From Mycobacterium sp. E3198 (GTDB lineage: Bacteria > Actinomycetota > Actinomycetes > Mycobacteriales > Mycobacteriaceae), in contig NZ_LZIS01000048.1 of the NCBI RefSeq assembly GCF_001667015.1, forward strand, positions 1 to 49,599: 49,599 bases of DNA, written 5' to 3'. The position numbers and the translations under genes are program-made. The notes below the pieces were generated by a model. That model had not been told where the DNA came from. It did not search any database and worked only from the letters and a program-made list of their open reading frames with translations. This document shows, piece after piece, positions 34,961 to 44,228 of this stretch (position 1 is the first letter of the stretch; the number at the start of each line of letters is the position of its first letter).

Positions 34961-35665
34961 TCAGGCCGCGTCGAGGATCGCCTTCTCAGACCGCCACCGG
35001 TACACCGTGGGGGTGCAACCGTGCATCTGAGCGAGGTCGACGGCGTCCAGCATCGCCTGCTGCGGGCCGGGCTTGCGCAATTGGTGCGCGGCCACGGCGA
35101 CCCGCACGATGCCGCCGCGGCGCGCGATCCGCTCCGCGGACAGCACGACCATGCGGCACCACCACGGCTCGGTCAGGAAGCCCTCGCCGATGCCCAGCAC
35201 CCGGGCGCGATCGGTGCTGTGCCGAACCAGGTCGGTGATCCCGTGCAGGTCGGCGAGGAGCCGGAAGCCGTTCTGCGGCAACGCCTTGATGACGCCCGGT
35301 GACACCACCCAGCCCGGCGCCGCGAACAGCCGGGTGCGCAACGCGAGGTGCTCGAGCACCCGATCGGCGCCCATCAGGCGCAGGTTGGCCTCGTGGGCGC
35401 GCAGGACCGCAAATTCGCCGCGACGCTTCTTGGTGGCGGGGTCGTCATAGCCGTGCAGCACAATGGCGTCGCCGCCGGCGCGGCGCGCGGTCAGCCAGTC
35501 GACGGTGTGCGGGTCACGGTCCAGCCGGTAGTCACCCTTGAGCCGGGGCGCAACCAGCAATGAGACGGGAACTTTGCGGGCGTCCATTTCTGTGCAGAAC
35601 GCCCGGACGTCATCCAGGGTGCGTTCGCCGATCCCCGACACCGAGACGATCAATTTTCCAGACAC
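34961..35665 (-). CDS. DUF2334-type polysaccharide-deacetylase-like protein (Rv0784 ortholog)
   Basis: A 234-residue protein resembling the DUF2334 branch of the NodB/polysaccharide-deacetylase superfamily. Supporting blocks are K-V-P-V-S-L-L-V-A-P near residue 35, the H-G-Y-D-D metal-type motif near 77, F-A-A-P-G-W-V-V-S near 120 and a late A-V-A-A-H-Q-L-R-K. A canonical H-x3-H pair after the first motif is not obvious, so activity is uncertain. The GTG at 35665 is the furthest upstream start and lacks a strong ribosome site. It lies 48 nt upstream of the flavoprotein gene and may share its transcript. Confidence 0.75.
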   Translation of the reverse strand: MSGKLIVSVSGIGERTLDDVRAFCTEMDARKVPVSLLVAPRLKGDYRLDRDPHTVDWLTARRAGGDAIVLHGYDDPATKKRRGEFAVLRAHEANLRLMGADRVLEHLALRTRLFAAPGWVVSPGVIKALPQNGFRLLADLHGITDLVRHSTDRARVLGIGEGFLTEPWWCRMVVLSAERIARRGGIVRVAVAAHQLRKPGPQQAMLDAVDLAQMHGCTPTVYRWRSEKAILDAA

Positions 35666-35857
35666 ACCCGCAGTTTGACGATTCCAGGTGTCGGGATGGT
35701 GAAGGACACGCAGACAGCAGACGTATATCGGCCCAGGTCGGCGCCGCCCGGAAGCGGCGAAATTGGCCGCGCGGAGGGGCAGGAACGCGCCAGAGATTGC
35801 CCGCCGGCACGCCCGGCCAGCAAACGCATCCCGGCGCGGCGCGGCGCAATCGATTCG

Positions 35858-35863
35858 ATATGC
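35858..35863 (+). promoter_or_regulatory. candidate -10 box TATGCT for the MFS pump
   Basis: TATGCT overlaps the alternative ATG at 35860 and would start RNA near 35871, just before the ATG at 35875. It therefore argues for the downstream start. Confidence 0.35.
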
Positions 35864-35874
35864 TAAGCAACGCC

Positions 35875-37473
35875 ATGGACAAGGCCCGATCAGCAGCGGC
35901 CGACACCGCGCCGCCCACCGCTTCCGCGCAGCCGCCGGGCGTCCATGTCTTCCCGAACAGGCTGGACGCGAGGCTGTTGCGGATCTCCGGGGTGTGCCTG
36001 CTGGCCACGGTGATGGCCATCCTGGACGTCACCGTCGTCGCCGTCGCGCAACGCACGTTCATCGATCAATTCGGGTCCACCCAGGCCATCGTCGGCTGGA
36101 CCATGACCGGCTACACGCTGGCGTTGGCGTCGGTGATTCCGCTGACCGGGTGGGCGGCCGACCGGTTCGGCACCAAACGGTTGTTCATGGGTTCCGTGGT
36201 GGCGTTCGTCCTGGGTTCGCTGCTGTGCGCGGTGGCCTCAACGATCGTGCAGCTCATCGTGTTTCGAGTGGTGCAGGGCGTCGGCGGCGGCATGCTGATG
36301 CCGCTGGGATTCATGATCATGACCCGCGAAGCGGGCCCCGCCCGCCTCGGCCGGCTGATGTCCATCCTGAGCATCCCGATGCTGCTCGCCCCGATCGGTG
36401 GGCCCATCCTGGGCGGCTGGCTCATCGACACCTCCAGCTGGAGGTGGATTTTCCTGATCAACCTGCCGATCGGCCTCGTCACGCTGGTGCTGGCGGCGAT
36501 CGTGTTCCCCAGCGATCAAGCCGCGCGGTCGGAAACGTTCGACGTCGTCGGCGGATTGCTGCTCTCCCCCGGGCTGGCCACGTTCTTGTTCGCGGTGTCT
36601 TCCGTCCCGCGCTGCGGGACCGTCGCCGATCGTCGCGTCTTGGTTCCGGCGGCCGTCGGCCTGGTGCTGATCGCCGCGTTCGTCGTGCACGCGCGGCGCC
36701 GCGCCGATCACCCACTCATCGATCTACGACTGTTCCAGAACAAGGTGATCACCCAGGCCAATGTGACGATGCTGCTGTTCGCCACAGCCTTTTTCGGCGC
36801 GGGCCTGCTGCTGCCGAGCTACTTCCAGCAGGTGCTGCACCAGACGCCCATGCAGGCCGGCGTGCACATGATCCCGCAGGGGCTGGGCGCCATGCTGACC
36901 ATGCGGCTGACCGGGCCGCTGGTGGACAGGCAGGGGCCGGGCAAGATCGTGCTGGTCGGCATCGCGTTGATCATCGCGGGCCTGGGCACCTTCGCCCTCG
37001 GGGTCGCCAAGCAGACCCCGTACCAACCCACGCTGCTGGTCGGGTTGGCGATCATGGGGCTGGGCATGGGATGCACCATGATGCCGCTGTCCGTCGCGTC
37101 GGTGCAGGCACTGTCACCCCACCAGATCGCCCGGGGCACAACGCTGATGAGCGTCAGCCATCAGGTGGGCGGTTCCATGGGAACCGCGTTGATGTCGATG
37201 GTCCTCACCAACCAGTTCAACCACAGCGAGAACATCGTTGCGGCACGTAAACTCGCGACGCTCCAACAGAAAGCGGCCGCCACCGGCGTACCGGTCGACC
37301 CGTCCGCTGTGCCGCCCCAGTCGCTGACGCCGGGCTTCTCGGGAAGCGTGCTGCACGACCTTTCGCACGCCTACACACTGGTATTCGTGATCGCGGTGGT
37401 GTTGGTGACGTTCACCATCATCCCGGCGGCGTTCCTGCCGAAGCAGCCGGCCATTCAAACGGCCCACGACTAG
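35875..37473 (+). CDS. emrB: DHA2-family MFS multidrug efflux transporter (EmrB/QacA type, Rv0783c ortholog)
   Basis: A 532-residue proton-driven exporter with 14 predicted membrane helices. Motif C-like G-G-P-I-L-G-G-W-L-I-D and motif A-like D-R-F-G-T-K-R-L-F are visible after helices 5 and 2, and V-M-A-I-L-D-V-T-V-V-A-V-A lies in helix 1 (motif D1). All place it with EmrB/QacA drug exporters. The start at 35875 is chosen over 35860 because a TATGCT -10 box overlaps the latter. It converges on a tetR gene with 6 nt between stops. The substrate is unknown. Confidence 0.92.
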   Translation: MDKARSAAADTAPPTASAQPPGVHVFPNRLDARLLRISGVCLLATVMAILDVTVVAVAQRTFIDQFGSTQAIVGWTMTGYTLALASVIPLTGWAADRFGTKRLFMGSVVAFVLGSLLCAVASTIVQLIVFRVVQGVGGGMLMPLGFMIMTREAGPARLGRLMSILSIPMLLAPIGGPILGGWLIDTSSWRWIFLINLPIGLVTLVLAAIVFPSDQAARSETFDVVGGLLLSPGLATFLFAVSSVPRCGTVADRRVLVPAAVGLVLIAAFVVHARRRADHPLIDLRLFQNKVITQANVTMLLFATAFFGAGLLLPSYFQQVLHQTPMQAGVHMIPQGLGAMLTMRLTGPLVDRQGPGKIVLVGIALIIAGLGTFALGVAKQTPYQPTLLVGLAIMGLGMGCTMMPLSVASVQALSPHQIARGTTLMSVSHQVGGSMGTALMSMVLTNQFNHSENIVAARKLATLQQKAAATGVPVDPSAVPPQSLTPGFSGSVLHDLSHAYTLVFVIAVVLVTFTIIPAAFLPKQPAIQTAHD

Positions 37474-37479
37474 CGCCGC

Positions 37480-38037
37480 TCACCCCTCGAACAGCATCCT
37501 CGCGATCCGGGTGACGGTATCCATCGGATCGGCCTGCCTGATGCGGACGTTGACGGCGTCGTTGAGCCACAGCGTCGCGAACCCGTGCACCAGTGACCAC
37601 GCCGCCAGTTGAGCGCCGGCGGGGTCGGCCCGCGCGTTGGGGTCCCGCAGGGTCGCGACGCCGCGGGACAGCTCGGCGCCGGCGGCGGCCTCGGCCTCGG
37701 CCAGTTCGGCGTCGGTGGCGTCCAGCAGGGACCTGTCGAACATGACCTGATAGTGGCCGGGGTGGTCGAGGGCGAACCGGACGTAGGCGAGGGCCGCGTC
37801 GGTGAAGCGGCCGCGAGCGCTCGCCAGCGCCTCGGTCAGCAGCTGAAATCCCTGGGTGGCCAGCGCGGTGAACAAGCCCCGCCGATCGGTGAAGTGGTGG
37901 GCCGGCGCGGCGTGCGACACGCCCGCGCTGCGGGCCAGCTCGCGCAACGAGACCCCGTCTGCGCCCCGCTCGGCCACCAGCCGCCCCGTCTCGGCCAGGA
38001 TCACCGCGCGCAGGTCGCCGTGGTGGTAGCGGTTCAC
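37480..38037 (-). CDS. TetR-family regulator divergent from doxX
   Basis: A 185-residue TetR protein. The helix-turn-helix is S-L-R-E-L-A-R-S-A-G-V-S-H-A-A-P-A-H-H-F (~residues 26-45), followed by a TetR_C-type ligand domain with F-A-L-D-H-P-G-H-Y-Q-V-M-F. GTG at 38037 is chosen since TATGCT ends exactly 6 nt upstream. It is divergent from doxX, with the inverted 9-mers GACAGTGAC/GTCACTGTC spanning the doxX promoter, so it most likely represses doxX and itself. The emrB pump converges on its 3' end. Confidence 0.9.
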   Translation of the reverse strand: MNRYHHGDLRAVILAETGRLVAERGADGVSLRELARSAGVSHAAPAHHFTDRRGLFTALATQGFQLLTEALASARGRFTDAALAYVRFALDHPGHYQVMFDRSLLDATDAELAEAEAAAGAELSRGVATLRDPNARADPAGAQLAAWSLVHGFATLWLNDAVNVRIRQADPMDTVTRIARMLFEG

Positions 38038-38043
38038 GACGCC

Positions 38044-38112
38044 AGCATACCGGGCAAACTTGACAGTGACTAGATACAGGCCTAGCTTGAGTGCTAGAAT
38101 CTTGTCACTGTC
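38044..38112. promoter_or_regulatory. tetR/doxX divergent promoters and operator
   Basis: Minus strand: TATGCT (38044-38049) is the leaderless tetR -10 box. Plus strand: TTGACA (38060-38065), 17 nt, TAGCTT (38083-38088) forms a near-consensus sigma-A promoter for doxX. The inverted repeat GACAGTGAC (38062-38070) / GTCACTGTC (38104-38112) overlaps the -35 and flanks the start site. Confidence 0.6.
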
Positions 38113-38128
38113 TAGATTGGAATGTCCG

Positions 38129-38575
38129 ATGGCTCCGTTGATCACCCTGCTCCTGAGCACCATCGCCGCCCGCAGCATCGGCTGGCTCGGCGTGGCCTAC
38201 GTCAACAACTGGACCGCCGCGATCGCCGTCGGCTTGGCGGCGATGTTCCTGCTGACCGGCTTTTCGCACTTCGCGCCGCCGCTGCGGCGGGATCTCATCG
38301 CGATCGTGCCGCCCCGCCTGCCCGCTCCCGGCTACCTGGTCACCCTCACCGGCCTGCTGGAGCTGCTGGGCGCCGTGGGCCTGTTGATCCCCGCGACCCG
38401 GGTCGCCGCGGCCATCTGCCTGTCGGTGCTGATGCTGGCCATGTTTCCGGCGAACGTCTACGCGTCCCGGATGTCCGATCCGCCCAAGTCGATGACGACC
38501 CGGCTACCCCTGCGGACCGCCATCCAGGCCGTCTTCCTGGCCGCCGCCGTAGCGGTCGCGGTCGGCAGCGGCTAG
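38129..38575 (+). CDS. DoxX-family membrane protein
   Basis: A 148-residue membrane protein of the DoxX-like family with four hydrophobic segments (A-A-I-A-V-G-L-A-A-M-F-L-L-T-G near 30; the L-V-T-L-T-G-L-L-E-L-L-G-A-V-G-L-L-I-P block near 78; A-A-I-C-L-S-V-L-M-L-A-M-F near 103; a C-terminal [10 protein letters not shown]). The conserved F-S-H-F and L-E-L-L-G-A-V-G motifs are present. Mycobacterial DoxX homologues take part in membrane redox/thiol stress responses; the role of this copy is not known. It is preceded by a strong promoter covered by the TetR operator. Its last 72 nt overlap the end of convergent ptrB. Confidence 0.85.
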   Translation: MAPLITLLLSTIAARSIGWLGVAYVNNWTAAIAVGLAAMFLLTGFSHFAPPLRRDLIAIVPPRLPAPGYLVTLTGLLELLGAVGLLIPATRVAAAICLSVLMLAMFPANVYASRMSDPPKSMTTRLPLRTAIQAVFLAAAVAVAVGSG

Positions 38576-40666
38576 CAGCCACGCGTATTGGAAAGCCGTT
38601 TCCTGCCAGGCCTTGTAACGACCGCTGACGCCGCCGTGTCCCGCGTTCATCTGCGTTTTCAGCAGGACCGGATTGCCGTCGGTGTTGGCATGCCGCAGCG
38701 CCGCAACCCACTTGGCCGGCTCCACGTAGTAGACGCGGGTATCGTTCAGGGACGTCATCGCCAGGATGGCCGGATACCTCTTGGCCTCGACATTCTCGTA
38801 GGGCGAATACGACTTCATGTACGAGTAGACATCGCTGTCGCTCAACGGGTTTCCCCATTCGTCCCACTCGGTGACGGTCAGCGGCAACGACGGGTCGAGG
38901 ATGGTGGTCAGCGGGTCGACGAACGGGACCTGCGCGAGGATGCCGGCGAAGAGATCCGGTGCCAGGTTGGCCACCGCGCCCATCAGAAGGCCGCCGGCGC
39001 TGCCGCCGAGGGCAACCAGCCGGCTGGGCCGGGTCATCCCCGAGTCCACCAGATGCCTTGCCACCGCGACGAAGTCGGTGAAGGTGTTCTTCTTTTCCAG
39101 CAACTTGCCGTGCTCATACCACAGCCGGCCCATCTCGCCACCGCCACGCACGTGGGCGATGACGAAGACCATGCCGCGGTCCAGCAGCGACAATCGGGCG
39201 ATCGAGAAGCTCGGATCGGTGCACAGCTCGTAGGCGCCGTAACCGTACAGCAGTGTGGGCGCAGGCAATTCGATGTCGGCGCGATGCACGATCGACACGG
39301 GGATCTGGGTGCCGTCATCCGCCCGCGCCCAGTCGCGCCGTTCGATGTAGTCGGCGGGACGGTAGCCGCCCAGGACGGGTTGCTCGCGCAGCAGCATTCG
39401 CTCACCGGTGGCGAGGTCGATGTCGTAGACCTGCGCCGGGGTGACCAGAGATCCGGCCCTGATCCGCAGCCTGGGCGAATCCCAGTTCGGATTGCCACCC
39501 AACCCGCACGACATCAGCTCGGAGTCGAACGCGATTTCCTCCGGCTCACCGTAGGCCCCGTCGGATTCGATGGGCCACAACTGGACTCGCGGCAACGCTG
39601 CGCGCCGATAGCTCACCACCAGTTGACCGGCGAAGGCGTCCACAGCGTCGAGCCGAACGTCGTCGCGGTGCGGGATCAGGGTGCGCTGCCGCGTCGGATC
39701 GCCGACCGGGGCCTCGGTGAGCGTGAAGTTCACGGCCCCGTCGTTGTGCAGGATCAGGAATCGGTCCTCTCCGCCGACCACGGCGTGCTCGGCCGAATAC
39801 TCGATTCCTTCGCGTCGGGGCAGCACGACGGTGAACGTCGCGTCCGGGTCGGCGGCGTCGGCGTAACGCATTTCGGTGGTAATGGACGAACCCGACGCGA
39901 TGAAGACGTACTTCTCGCTCCGGGTGAGCCCCACCCCCAGCCAAAACCGTTCGTCGGCCTCGTGATACACCAGCTCCGACGGCTCCCCCGAGCCGAGCCG
40001 GTATCGCCAGACCTTGTCGGGACGGTGGGCCGCGTCCAGGGTCAGGTAATACACGGTGCGGTGATCGGCCGCCCAGGTCGCTCCCGCCGCGATGTCCGCG
40101 ATCTCGTCGGGGTACGCCTCCCCGGTGCGTAAGTCCTTGAACCGCAGGGTATAGCGTTCGTCGCCGACGGTGTCGACCGAGTAGGCCAGCAGGTTTCCAT
40201 CCAGGCTGACCATCGCGGCGCCCAGTGCGAAGAATTCGTGACCCTCGGCCTCCGCGTTCGAGTCGAGCAGGATCTGTTCGCCGGGAGTCTCGGTGTCCTC
40301 GTCCAGCATCGGCGGATCCCAGTCATCGGGATCGGCGACGGGACAACGGCACTGGACGCGGTACTGCTTGCCTTCGAAGGTGCGCGCGTAGTACCACCAG
40401 TCACCCTGGCGGGTCGGCACCGACAGGTCGGTCTCCTTGGTGCGCGACTTGATCTCGTCGAAGATTTGCTGCCGCAACGTTTCCAGGTGTGCCGTCATCC
40501 GGTCGACGTAGTCGTTTTCGGCCTCTAGGTAACCGATGACCTCGGGGTCGGCCTTGTCGCGCAGCCATTCGTACGGGTCGATGAAGACGTCGCCGTGGTG
40601 TTCGCGCCGGGTCTCGACCCGCTTCGCGACCGGTGGCACCAGCGCATCCGAGGGAGCCTCCGTCAT
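38504..40666 (-). CDS. ptrB: Oligopeptidase B (intact ptrB)
   Basis: A 720-residue S9A serine peptidase of the prolyl-oligopeptidase type. The N-terminal beta-propeller (~70-420) gates the C-terminal hydrolase with Ser556 in G-G-S-A-G-G, Asp in L-N-D-T-R-V-Y-Y and His in N-A-G-H-G-G-V-S. It cleaves short peptides after basic residues. M. tuberculosis H37Rv carries this gene split into ptrBa/ptrBb (recalled), whereas here the frame is continuous. The start overlaps the purC stop (ATGA), so it is co-translated with purC. The C-terminal 24 codons overlap doxX on the other strand. Confidence 0.95.
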   Translation of the reverse strand: MTEAPSDALVPPVAKRVETRREHHGDVFIDPYEWLRDKADPEVIGYLEAENDYVDRMTAHLETLRQQIFDEIKSRTKETDLSVPTRQGDWWYYARTFEGKQYRVQCRCPVADPDDWDPPMLDEDTETPGEQILLDSNAEAEGHEFFALGAAMVSLDGNLLAYSVDTVGDERYTLRFKDLRTGEAYPDEIADIAAGATWAADHRTVYYLTLDAAHRPDKVWRYRLGSGEPSELVYHEADERFWLGVGLTRSEKYVFIASGSSITTEMRYADAADPDATFTVVLPRREGIEYSAEHAVVGGEDRFLILHNDGAVNFTLTEAPVGDPTRQRTLIPHRDDVRLDAVDAFAGQLVVSYRRAALPRVQLWPIESDGAYGEPEEIAFDSELMSCGLGGNPNWDSPRLRIRAGSLVTPAQVYDIDLATGERMLLREQPVLGGYRPADYIERRDWARADDGTQIPVSIVHRADIELPAPTLLYGYGAYELCTDPSFSIARLSLLDRGMVFVIAHVRGGGEMGRLWYEHGKLLEKKNTFTDFVAVARHLVDSGMTRPSRLVALGGSAGGLLMGAVANLAPDLFAGILAQVPFVDPLTTILDPSLPLTVTEWDEWGNPLSDSDVYSYMKSYSPYENVEAKRYPAILAMTSLNDTRVYYVEPAKWVAALRHANTDGNPVLLKTQMNAGHGGVSGRYKAWQETAFQYAWLLAAADRDRYGGGQEDGLDGGPQG

Positions 40667-41556
40667 GCGCCCGGGCCGATCCAGTCGCCGAAGCTCAGAC
40701 CCGAAATGCGTTCGTACGCCTCGACATAGCGGCTGCGGGTGGCGTCGATGATGTCGTCGGGCAGCGGTGGCGGCGGTTGCGAACCGTGCCGGTCCCAACC
40801 GGACTCCGGGCTGGTCAACCAGTTGCGGACGAACTGCTTGTCGAAGCTGGTCTGCACCACACCCGCCCGGTAGTCCCGGGCCGGCCAGTAGCGTGACGAA
40901 TCCGGGGTGAAGATCTCGTCGGCCAGCAGCAGGTTGCCCCCCGGGTCGGTACCGAACTCGAACTTGGTGTCCGCGATGATGATTCCCCTCCGCAGCGCGT
41001 GGTCGGCGGCCTGAACGTAGGTCTGCAGCGTGCGGTCGCGCAGCTGGTTGGCGCGCACCGCACCCACCATCTCGACCACCCGGGCGAACGAGATGTTCTC
41101 ATCGTGGTCGCCCAGCGCGGCTTTCGTCGCCGGAGTGAATATCGGGGTGGCGAACTTGCTGGCCTCCACCAGACCCGGTGGCAGCGGGATGCCGCAAACC
41201 TTGCCGGTCGCCTGGTAGTCCAACAGCCCCGACCCGGTCAGATAGCCACGGGCCACGCATTCCACCGGAAGCATCTCCAACCGCCGCACCACCAGCGCGC
41301 GGCCAAGCACCTCGTCGGGGATGCGCGGATCGTCGGGCGCCCCGGCCAGGTGGTTGGGAGCCTCGACGAGGCCGAAGAAGAACACGCTCATCGCGGTGAG
41401 GATTCGGCCCTTGTCCGGGATGGTGCTGTCCAGCACGTAGTCGTATGCGGAGATCCGGTCGGTCGCCACCAGCAGCAGGTGCTCGTCGCCGACGCGGTAG
41501 ATCTCGCGGACCTTGCCGCTGGCCACATGCTCGTAGTCGGACAGTGCTGGGCGCAT
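40663..41556 (-). CDS. purC: Phosphoribosylaminoimidazole-succinocarboxamide synthase (SAICAR synthetase)
   Basis: A 297-residue PurC that joins aspartate to CAIR with ATP in purine synthesis. Typical blocks are S-G-K-V-R-E-I-Y at the N terminus, [12 protein letters not shown] near residue 100, D-T-K-F-E-F-G near 190 and [12 protein letters not shown] near 212. A TAGGCT box lies exactly 6 nt before the ATG, so the transcript is probably leaderless. The gene overlaps ptrB by 4 nt downstream. Confidence 0.97.
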   Translation of the reverse strand: MRPALSDYEHVASGKVREIYRVGDEHLLLVATDRISAYDYVLDSTIPDKGRILTAMSVFFFGLVEAPNHLAGAPDDPRIPDEVLGRALVVRRLEMLPVECVARGYLTGSGLLDYQATGKVCGIPLPPGLVEASKFATPIFTPATKAALGDHDENISFARVVEMVGAVRANQLRDRTLQTYVQAADHALRRGIIIADTKFEFGTDPGGNLLLADEIFTPDSSRYWPARDYRAGVVQTSFDKQFVRNWLTSPESGWDRHGSQPPPPLPDDIIDATRSRYVEAYERISGLSFGDWIGPGA

Positions 41557-41562
41557 CGGGTC

Positions 41563-41568
41563 AGCCTA
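41563..41568 (-). promoter_or_regulatory. leaderless promoter -10 box TAGGCT for purC
   Basis: TAGGCT, then GACCCG (6 nt), then the purC ATG. The plus-strand membrane gene starts 42 nt away in the other direction. Confidence 0.55.
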
Positions 41569-41597
41569 TCGGGCGGCCCTGTGCTGGGATCGAGGCT

Positions 41598-42227
41598 ATG
41601 ACGTCGCTGCCATTGCGGATCCTGCCCTACGCCACCACCCCCGGCCGGTTGGCCGCCCAACTTTTCAGCGATTTCGCGATCTTCCTATGGTCGTTGATCT
41701 GGCTGCTCGTCGGCACGGCCGTCTACGACGCCATCTCGACCATCGCCGAGGCCGGCCGGCAGGTCGAGATCGGCGCCAACGGCATCGCCGGCAACCTGGC
41801 CTCGGCGGGCGAAGGTGCGCAGCACATTCCGGTAGTGGGGGACGCGGTCAGCAAGCCGCTGGCCTCGGCCAGCGCGGCGGCTCTCGATATCGCGGGGGCC
41901 GGACACAGCCTCGACACCACGGCCGGCTGGCTGGCGGTGCTGCTGTCGCTGGCGGTCGTCGCGGTACCGCTGCTCATCGTGGTCATCCCGTGGCTGTTAC
42001 TGCGGCTGCGGTTCTTCCGGCGCAAGTGGACCGTCACCGGTCTGGCCGCGACCCCGGCGGGCGAACAGCTGTTGGCGCTGCGGGCCCTGACCAACCGGCC
42101 GCCGCGCAAGCTGGCCGCGATCAGCGCGGACCCGGTCGGCGGGTGGCGCCATGAGGATCCCGCCACCATCCGGGCGTTGGCCGCGCTGGAGCTGCGGTCG
42201 GCCGGCGTCGCGCTGCGCGCGGGCTGA
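41598..42227 (+). CDS. Conserved membrane protein (Rv0779c ortholog)
   Basis: A 209-residue protein with two strong membrane segments: residues ~22-45 (F-S-D-F-A-I-F-L-W-S-L-I-W-L-L-V-G-T-A-V-Y) and ~115-140 (W-L-A-V-L-L-S-L-A-V-V-A-V-P-L-L-I-V-V-I-P-W). Between them is a Gly/Ala-rich amphipathic region predicted to face the outside, and a basic cytoplasmic tail follows (R-F-F-R-R-K-W). No enzymatic motif is recognised. It is divergent from purC and converges on the Ag85-like gene. Conserved in mycobacteria at this position; function unknown. Confidence 0.8.
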   Translation: MTSLPLRILPYATTPGRLAAQLFSDFAIFLWSLIWLLVGTAVYDAISTIAEAGRQVEIGANGIAGNLASAGEGAQHIPVVGDAVSKPLASASAAALDIAGAGHSLDTTAGWLAVLLSLAVVAVPLLIVVIPWLLLRLRFFRRKWTVTGLAATPAGEQLLALRALTNRPPRKLAAISADPVGGWRHEDPATIRALAALELRSAGVALRAG

Positions 42228-42249
42228 CGACGGCGGCGCGGCGGCCCCG

Positions 42250-43206
42250 CTATGCGCCGAGCGCCGGTCCGACGGTGGTGTTCCAGGACTCCTGCATCTC
42301 CGACTCGAAGAGGCCCCAGGTGTGCGAGCCCTCGGGACGAACGATGTAGGTGATCCGCACCCCGGCGGCGTTCGCCGCATCGGCGAACCGCTTGGTGCTG
42401 TCCGCGGTGATCCGCTCGATGAGCCCACCGGCGACATTGGGCCCGAAGCCCGCGGGCAACCGGTCGACGTCGCCCGCGCCGCCGGTGCCGGACGCGGCGG
42501 CGTAAACCGCGACGCCCCTCAGCTTCCCGGCGTTCTTCGCCGGGTCGTGGGCCACCCAATCGGGGCCGCCCAGGGGCCCCCACATGTTTTCGGCACTCTG
42601 GCCGCCACCTGCCAGTGTCAGGGCGACCTGTTGCGCCTCATCCGGGTCGGACACCGACGGAAAACCGCTGTACGAAGCGACGGCCCGGAAGACTCCTGGC
42701 GCCTGAACGGCGTAATCGATGGCCGTGCCGCCGGTGCTCGACAAGCCGCCGACGGCGTTCTTGCCGTTGGCGTGGTACTGCGCATTGATCACCGGGGGCA
42801 GCTCCCGGGTCATGTAAGTCTGGTACTGCTTGCCGCCGTCGTTGACCCAGTTGGTCCACCAACTGAACGGACCGCCGAGCGGGGAGACGACGTTGACGTT
42901 CTTGTTGGCGAAGAATCCCTGGACGTCGGTCATCCCGAACCAAGCCCTGTCGTCGCTGCCCTCGATGCCGGGCAGCAGGTAGAAGACGGGCGCACCCGCG
43001 TTGGGCGCCTTGAACACATCGTTGACGATGACGGTGTTCATCGCGGGCGAGTAGACGGATACCTTGTCCCAGCGGTCGTTGACGTGCTGGATGTCGGTGA
43101 TGTGCGCGCCCTGCGGCGGGTCCGCGGCGGCGACCGGAATCGCCAGCATCGGCAGTGCGGTAAGCAACGCGACGACGAACGAGCGAACGCGAGAGGTTAT
43201 GGTCAC
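42250..43206 (-). CDS. Secreted Ag85/mycolyltransferase-like esterase
   Basis: A 318-residue exported alpha/beta hydrolase of the antigen 85/esterase D family. A Sec signal peptide (residues 1-28, ending V-A-A-A before D-P-P) leads to the mature enzyme. The nucleophile is Ser156 in G-G-L-S-S-T-G-G, the catalytic His is His295 in P-E-G-S-H-T-W, and conserved W-W-T-N-W lies near 116-120. Ag85 proteins move mycolates onto trehalose and arabinogalactan in the cell wall; whether this member keeps that activity cannot be told. Start GTG at 43206, by signal-peptide position. In M. tuberculosis I recall no such gene beside Rv0779c. Confidence 0.85.
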   Translation of the reverse strand: MTITSRVRSFVVALLTALPMLAIPVAAADPPQGAHITDIQHVNDRWDKVSVYSPAMNTVIVNDVFKAPNAGAPVFYLLPGIEGSDDRAWFGMTDVQGFFANKNVNVVSPLGGPFSWWTNWVNDGGKQYQTYMTRELPPVINAQYHANGKNAVGGLSSTGGTAIDYAVQAPGVFRAVASYSGFPSVSDPDEAQQVALTLAGGGQSAENMWGPLGGPDWVAHDPAKNAGKLRGVAVYAAASGTGGAGDVDRLPAGFGPNVAGGLIERITADSTKRFADAANAAGVRITYIVRPEGSHTWGLFESEMQESWNTTVGPALGA

Positions 43207-43238
43207 CGGGAGATTATGCAGGTTCCCGCGACCGTTCG

Positions 43239-44228
43239 CTACGCACGGTCGCGCGTCAGCCGCTGCCACAAAAGCTGAAGCCCAGCCGCCACGACAATCA
43301 GCCACGCGGCCAACGCATCCCAGAAGGACACCAGCGACACGGTCAGCAGCGCATTCTGACGGCTCTGGGCGGCCATCGCATAGCTGGCGACCGAATACAT
43401 GCCCAACGGAAATACCAGCGCCCACCACACCCCGGCAAAGGCCAGTATCGTCGGGTGCCGGCTGATGCGGCGTAGGCCGAAGTAGATCAGCGGTGGTATC
43501 CACAGGGTGGCCGCCACCCAGGTCACGACGGTGACCGCCAGCACCGGCCCGGCCAGCCAAGCGGGCACCAGGGCGTGGATGTTGTCGCCGGCCAACGTCG
43601 CGATGGCCAACCCGCCCATCAGGATCCAGCTGTCGGGCTCGAAGCCGTCGCGATCCTGGCGCTCGTTTACTGCGCGCCACAGGATCAGCCAGGCCATCAG
43701 GCCATAGAGGCAGATCGCCGCCACCCAGACCTGCAAAGCGATCGCCAGCCACCAGCGATGACCGGTGCTGCCGGCCACCCTGGCCATCACGATCGACAAA
43801 CCCGAAGTTCCCACGCTGGCCAGCACCCACGCGCCGCGAGCGTGGTCGCGCAACGCAGCACGACTGCGCGCCACCATATTCCGCCCGCTCAGCGCGATCA
43901 GCACGAGCCACGAGGTCAAGGCGACCACGCCGAGCCCGCGCAGCACCCACACATTCGACGACAAGCGGGTGTCAACCACGGCGCACGCGGCCACGAAGGT
44001 GAACAGCCGCAGGGTGACATCGGGATCCCGCCAATCCCAGGACGGGAGCGGCCTGGCCACGGCGACCAGCGCGACAAGGGCCAGCAGCGTGAGAGTGGCC
44101 AGTACTCCCAAGGTTTCGCTGATGGCCGAGTACCGGTGATCGTGGGCGGCGATCGACAAGATTCCGGTCGCCATCACCGCGGCGAACACATCGGGTGACG
44201 GCTCGACCTCGGCGAGCCGGGTGGTCAC
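43239..44228 (-). CDS. TDT-family (tellurite-resistance/dicarboxylate, TehA-like) transporter
   Basis: A 329-residue membrane protein with about ten hydrophobic helices, starting [17 protein letters not shown], the P-x-x-F-x-x-V-M-x-T-G-I motif of the TehA/Mae1/SLAC1 superfamily. These are channels or carriers for small anions, including dicarboxylates, sulfite and tellurite-linked species. GTG at 44228 overlaps the cyp126 stop by 4 nt, so it is translated together with cyp126 and purB. A longer open frame to 44291 lies inside cyp126. The specific anion is unknown. Confidence 0.85.
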   Translation of the reverse strand: MTTRLAEVEPSPDVFAAVMATGILSIAAHDHRYSAISETLGVLATLTLLALVALVAVARPLPSWDWRDPDVTLRLFTFVAACAVVDTRLSSNVWVLRGLGVVALTSWLVLIALSGRNMVARSRAALRDHARGAWVLASVGTSGLSIVMARVAGSTGHRWWLAIALQVWVAAICLYGLMAWLILWRAVNERQDRDGFEPDSWILMGGLAIATLAGDNIHALVPAWLAGPVLAVTVVTWVAATLWIPPLIYFGLRRISRHPTILAFAGVWWALVFPLGMYSVASYAMAAQSRQNALLTVSLVSFWDALAAWLIVVAAGLQLLWQRLTRDRA

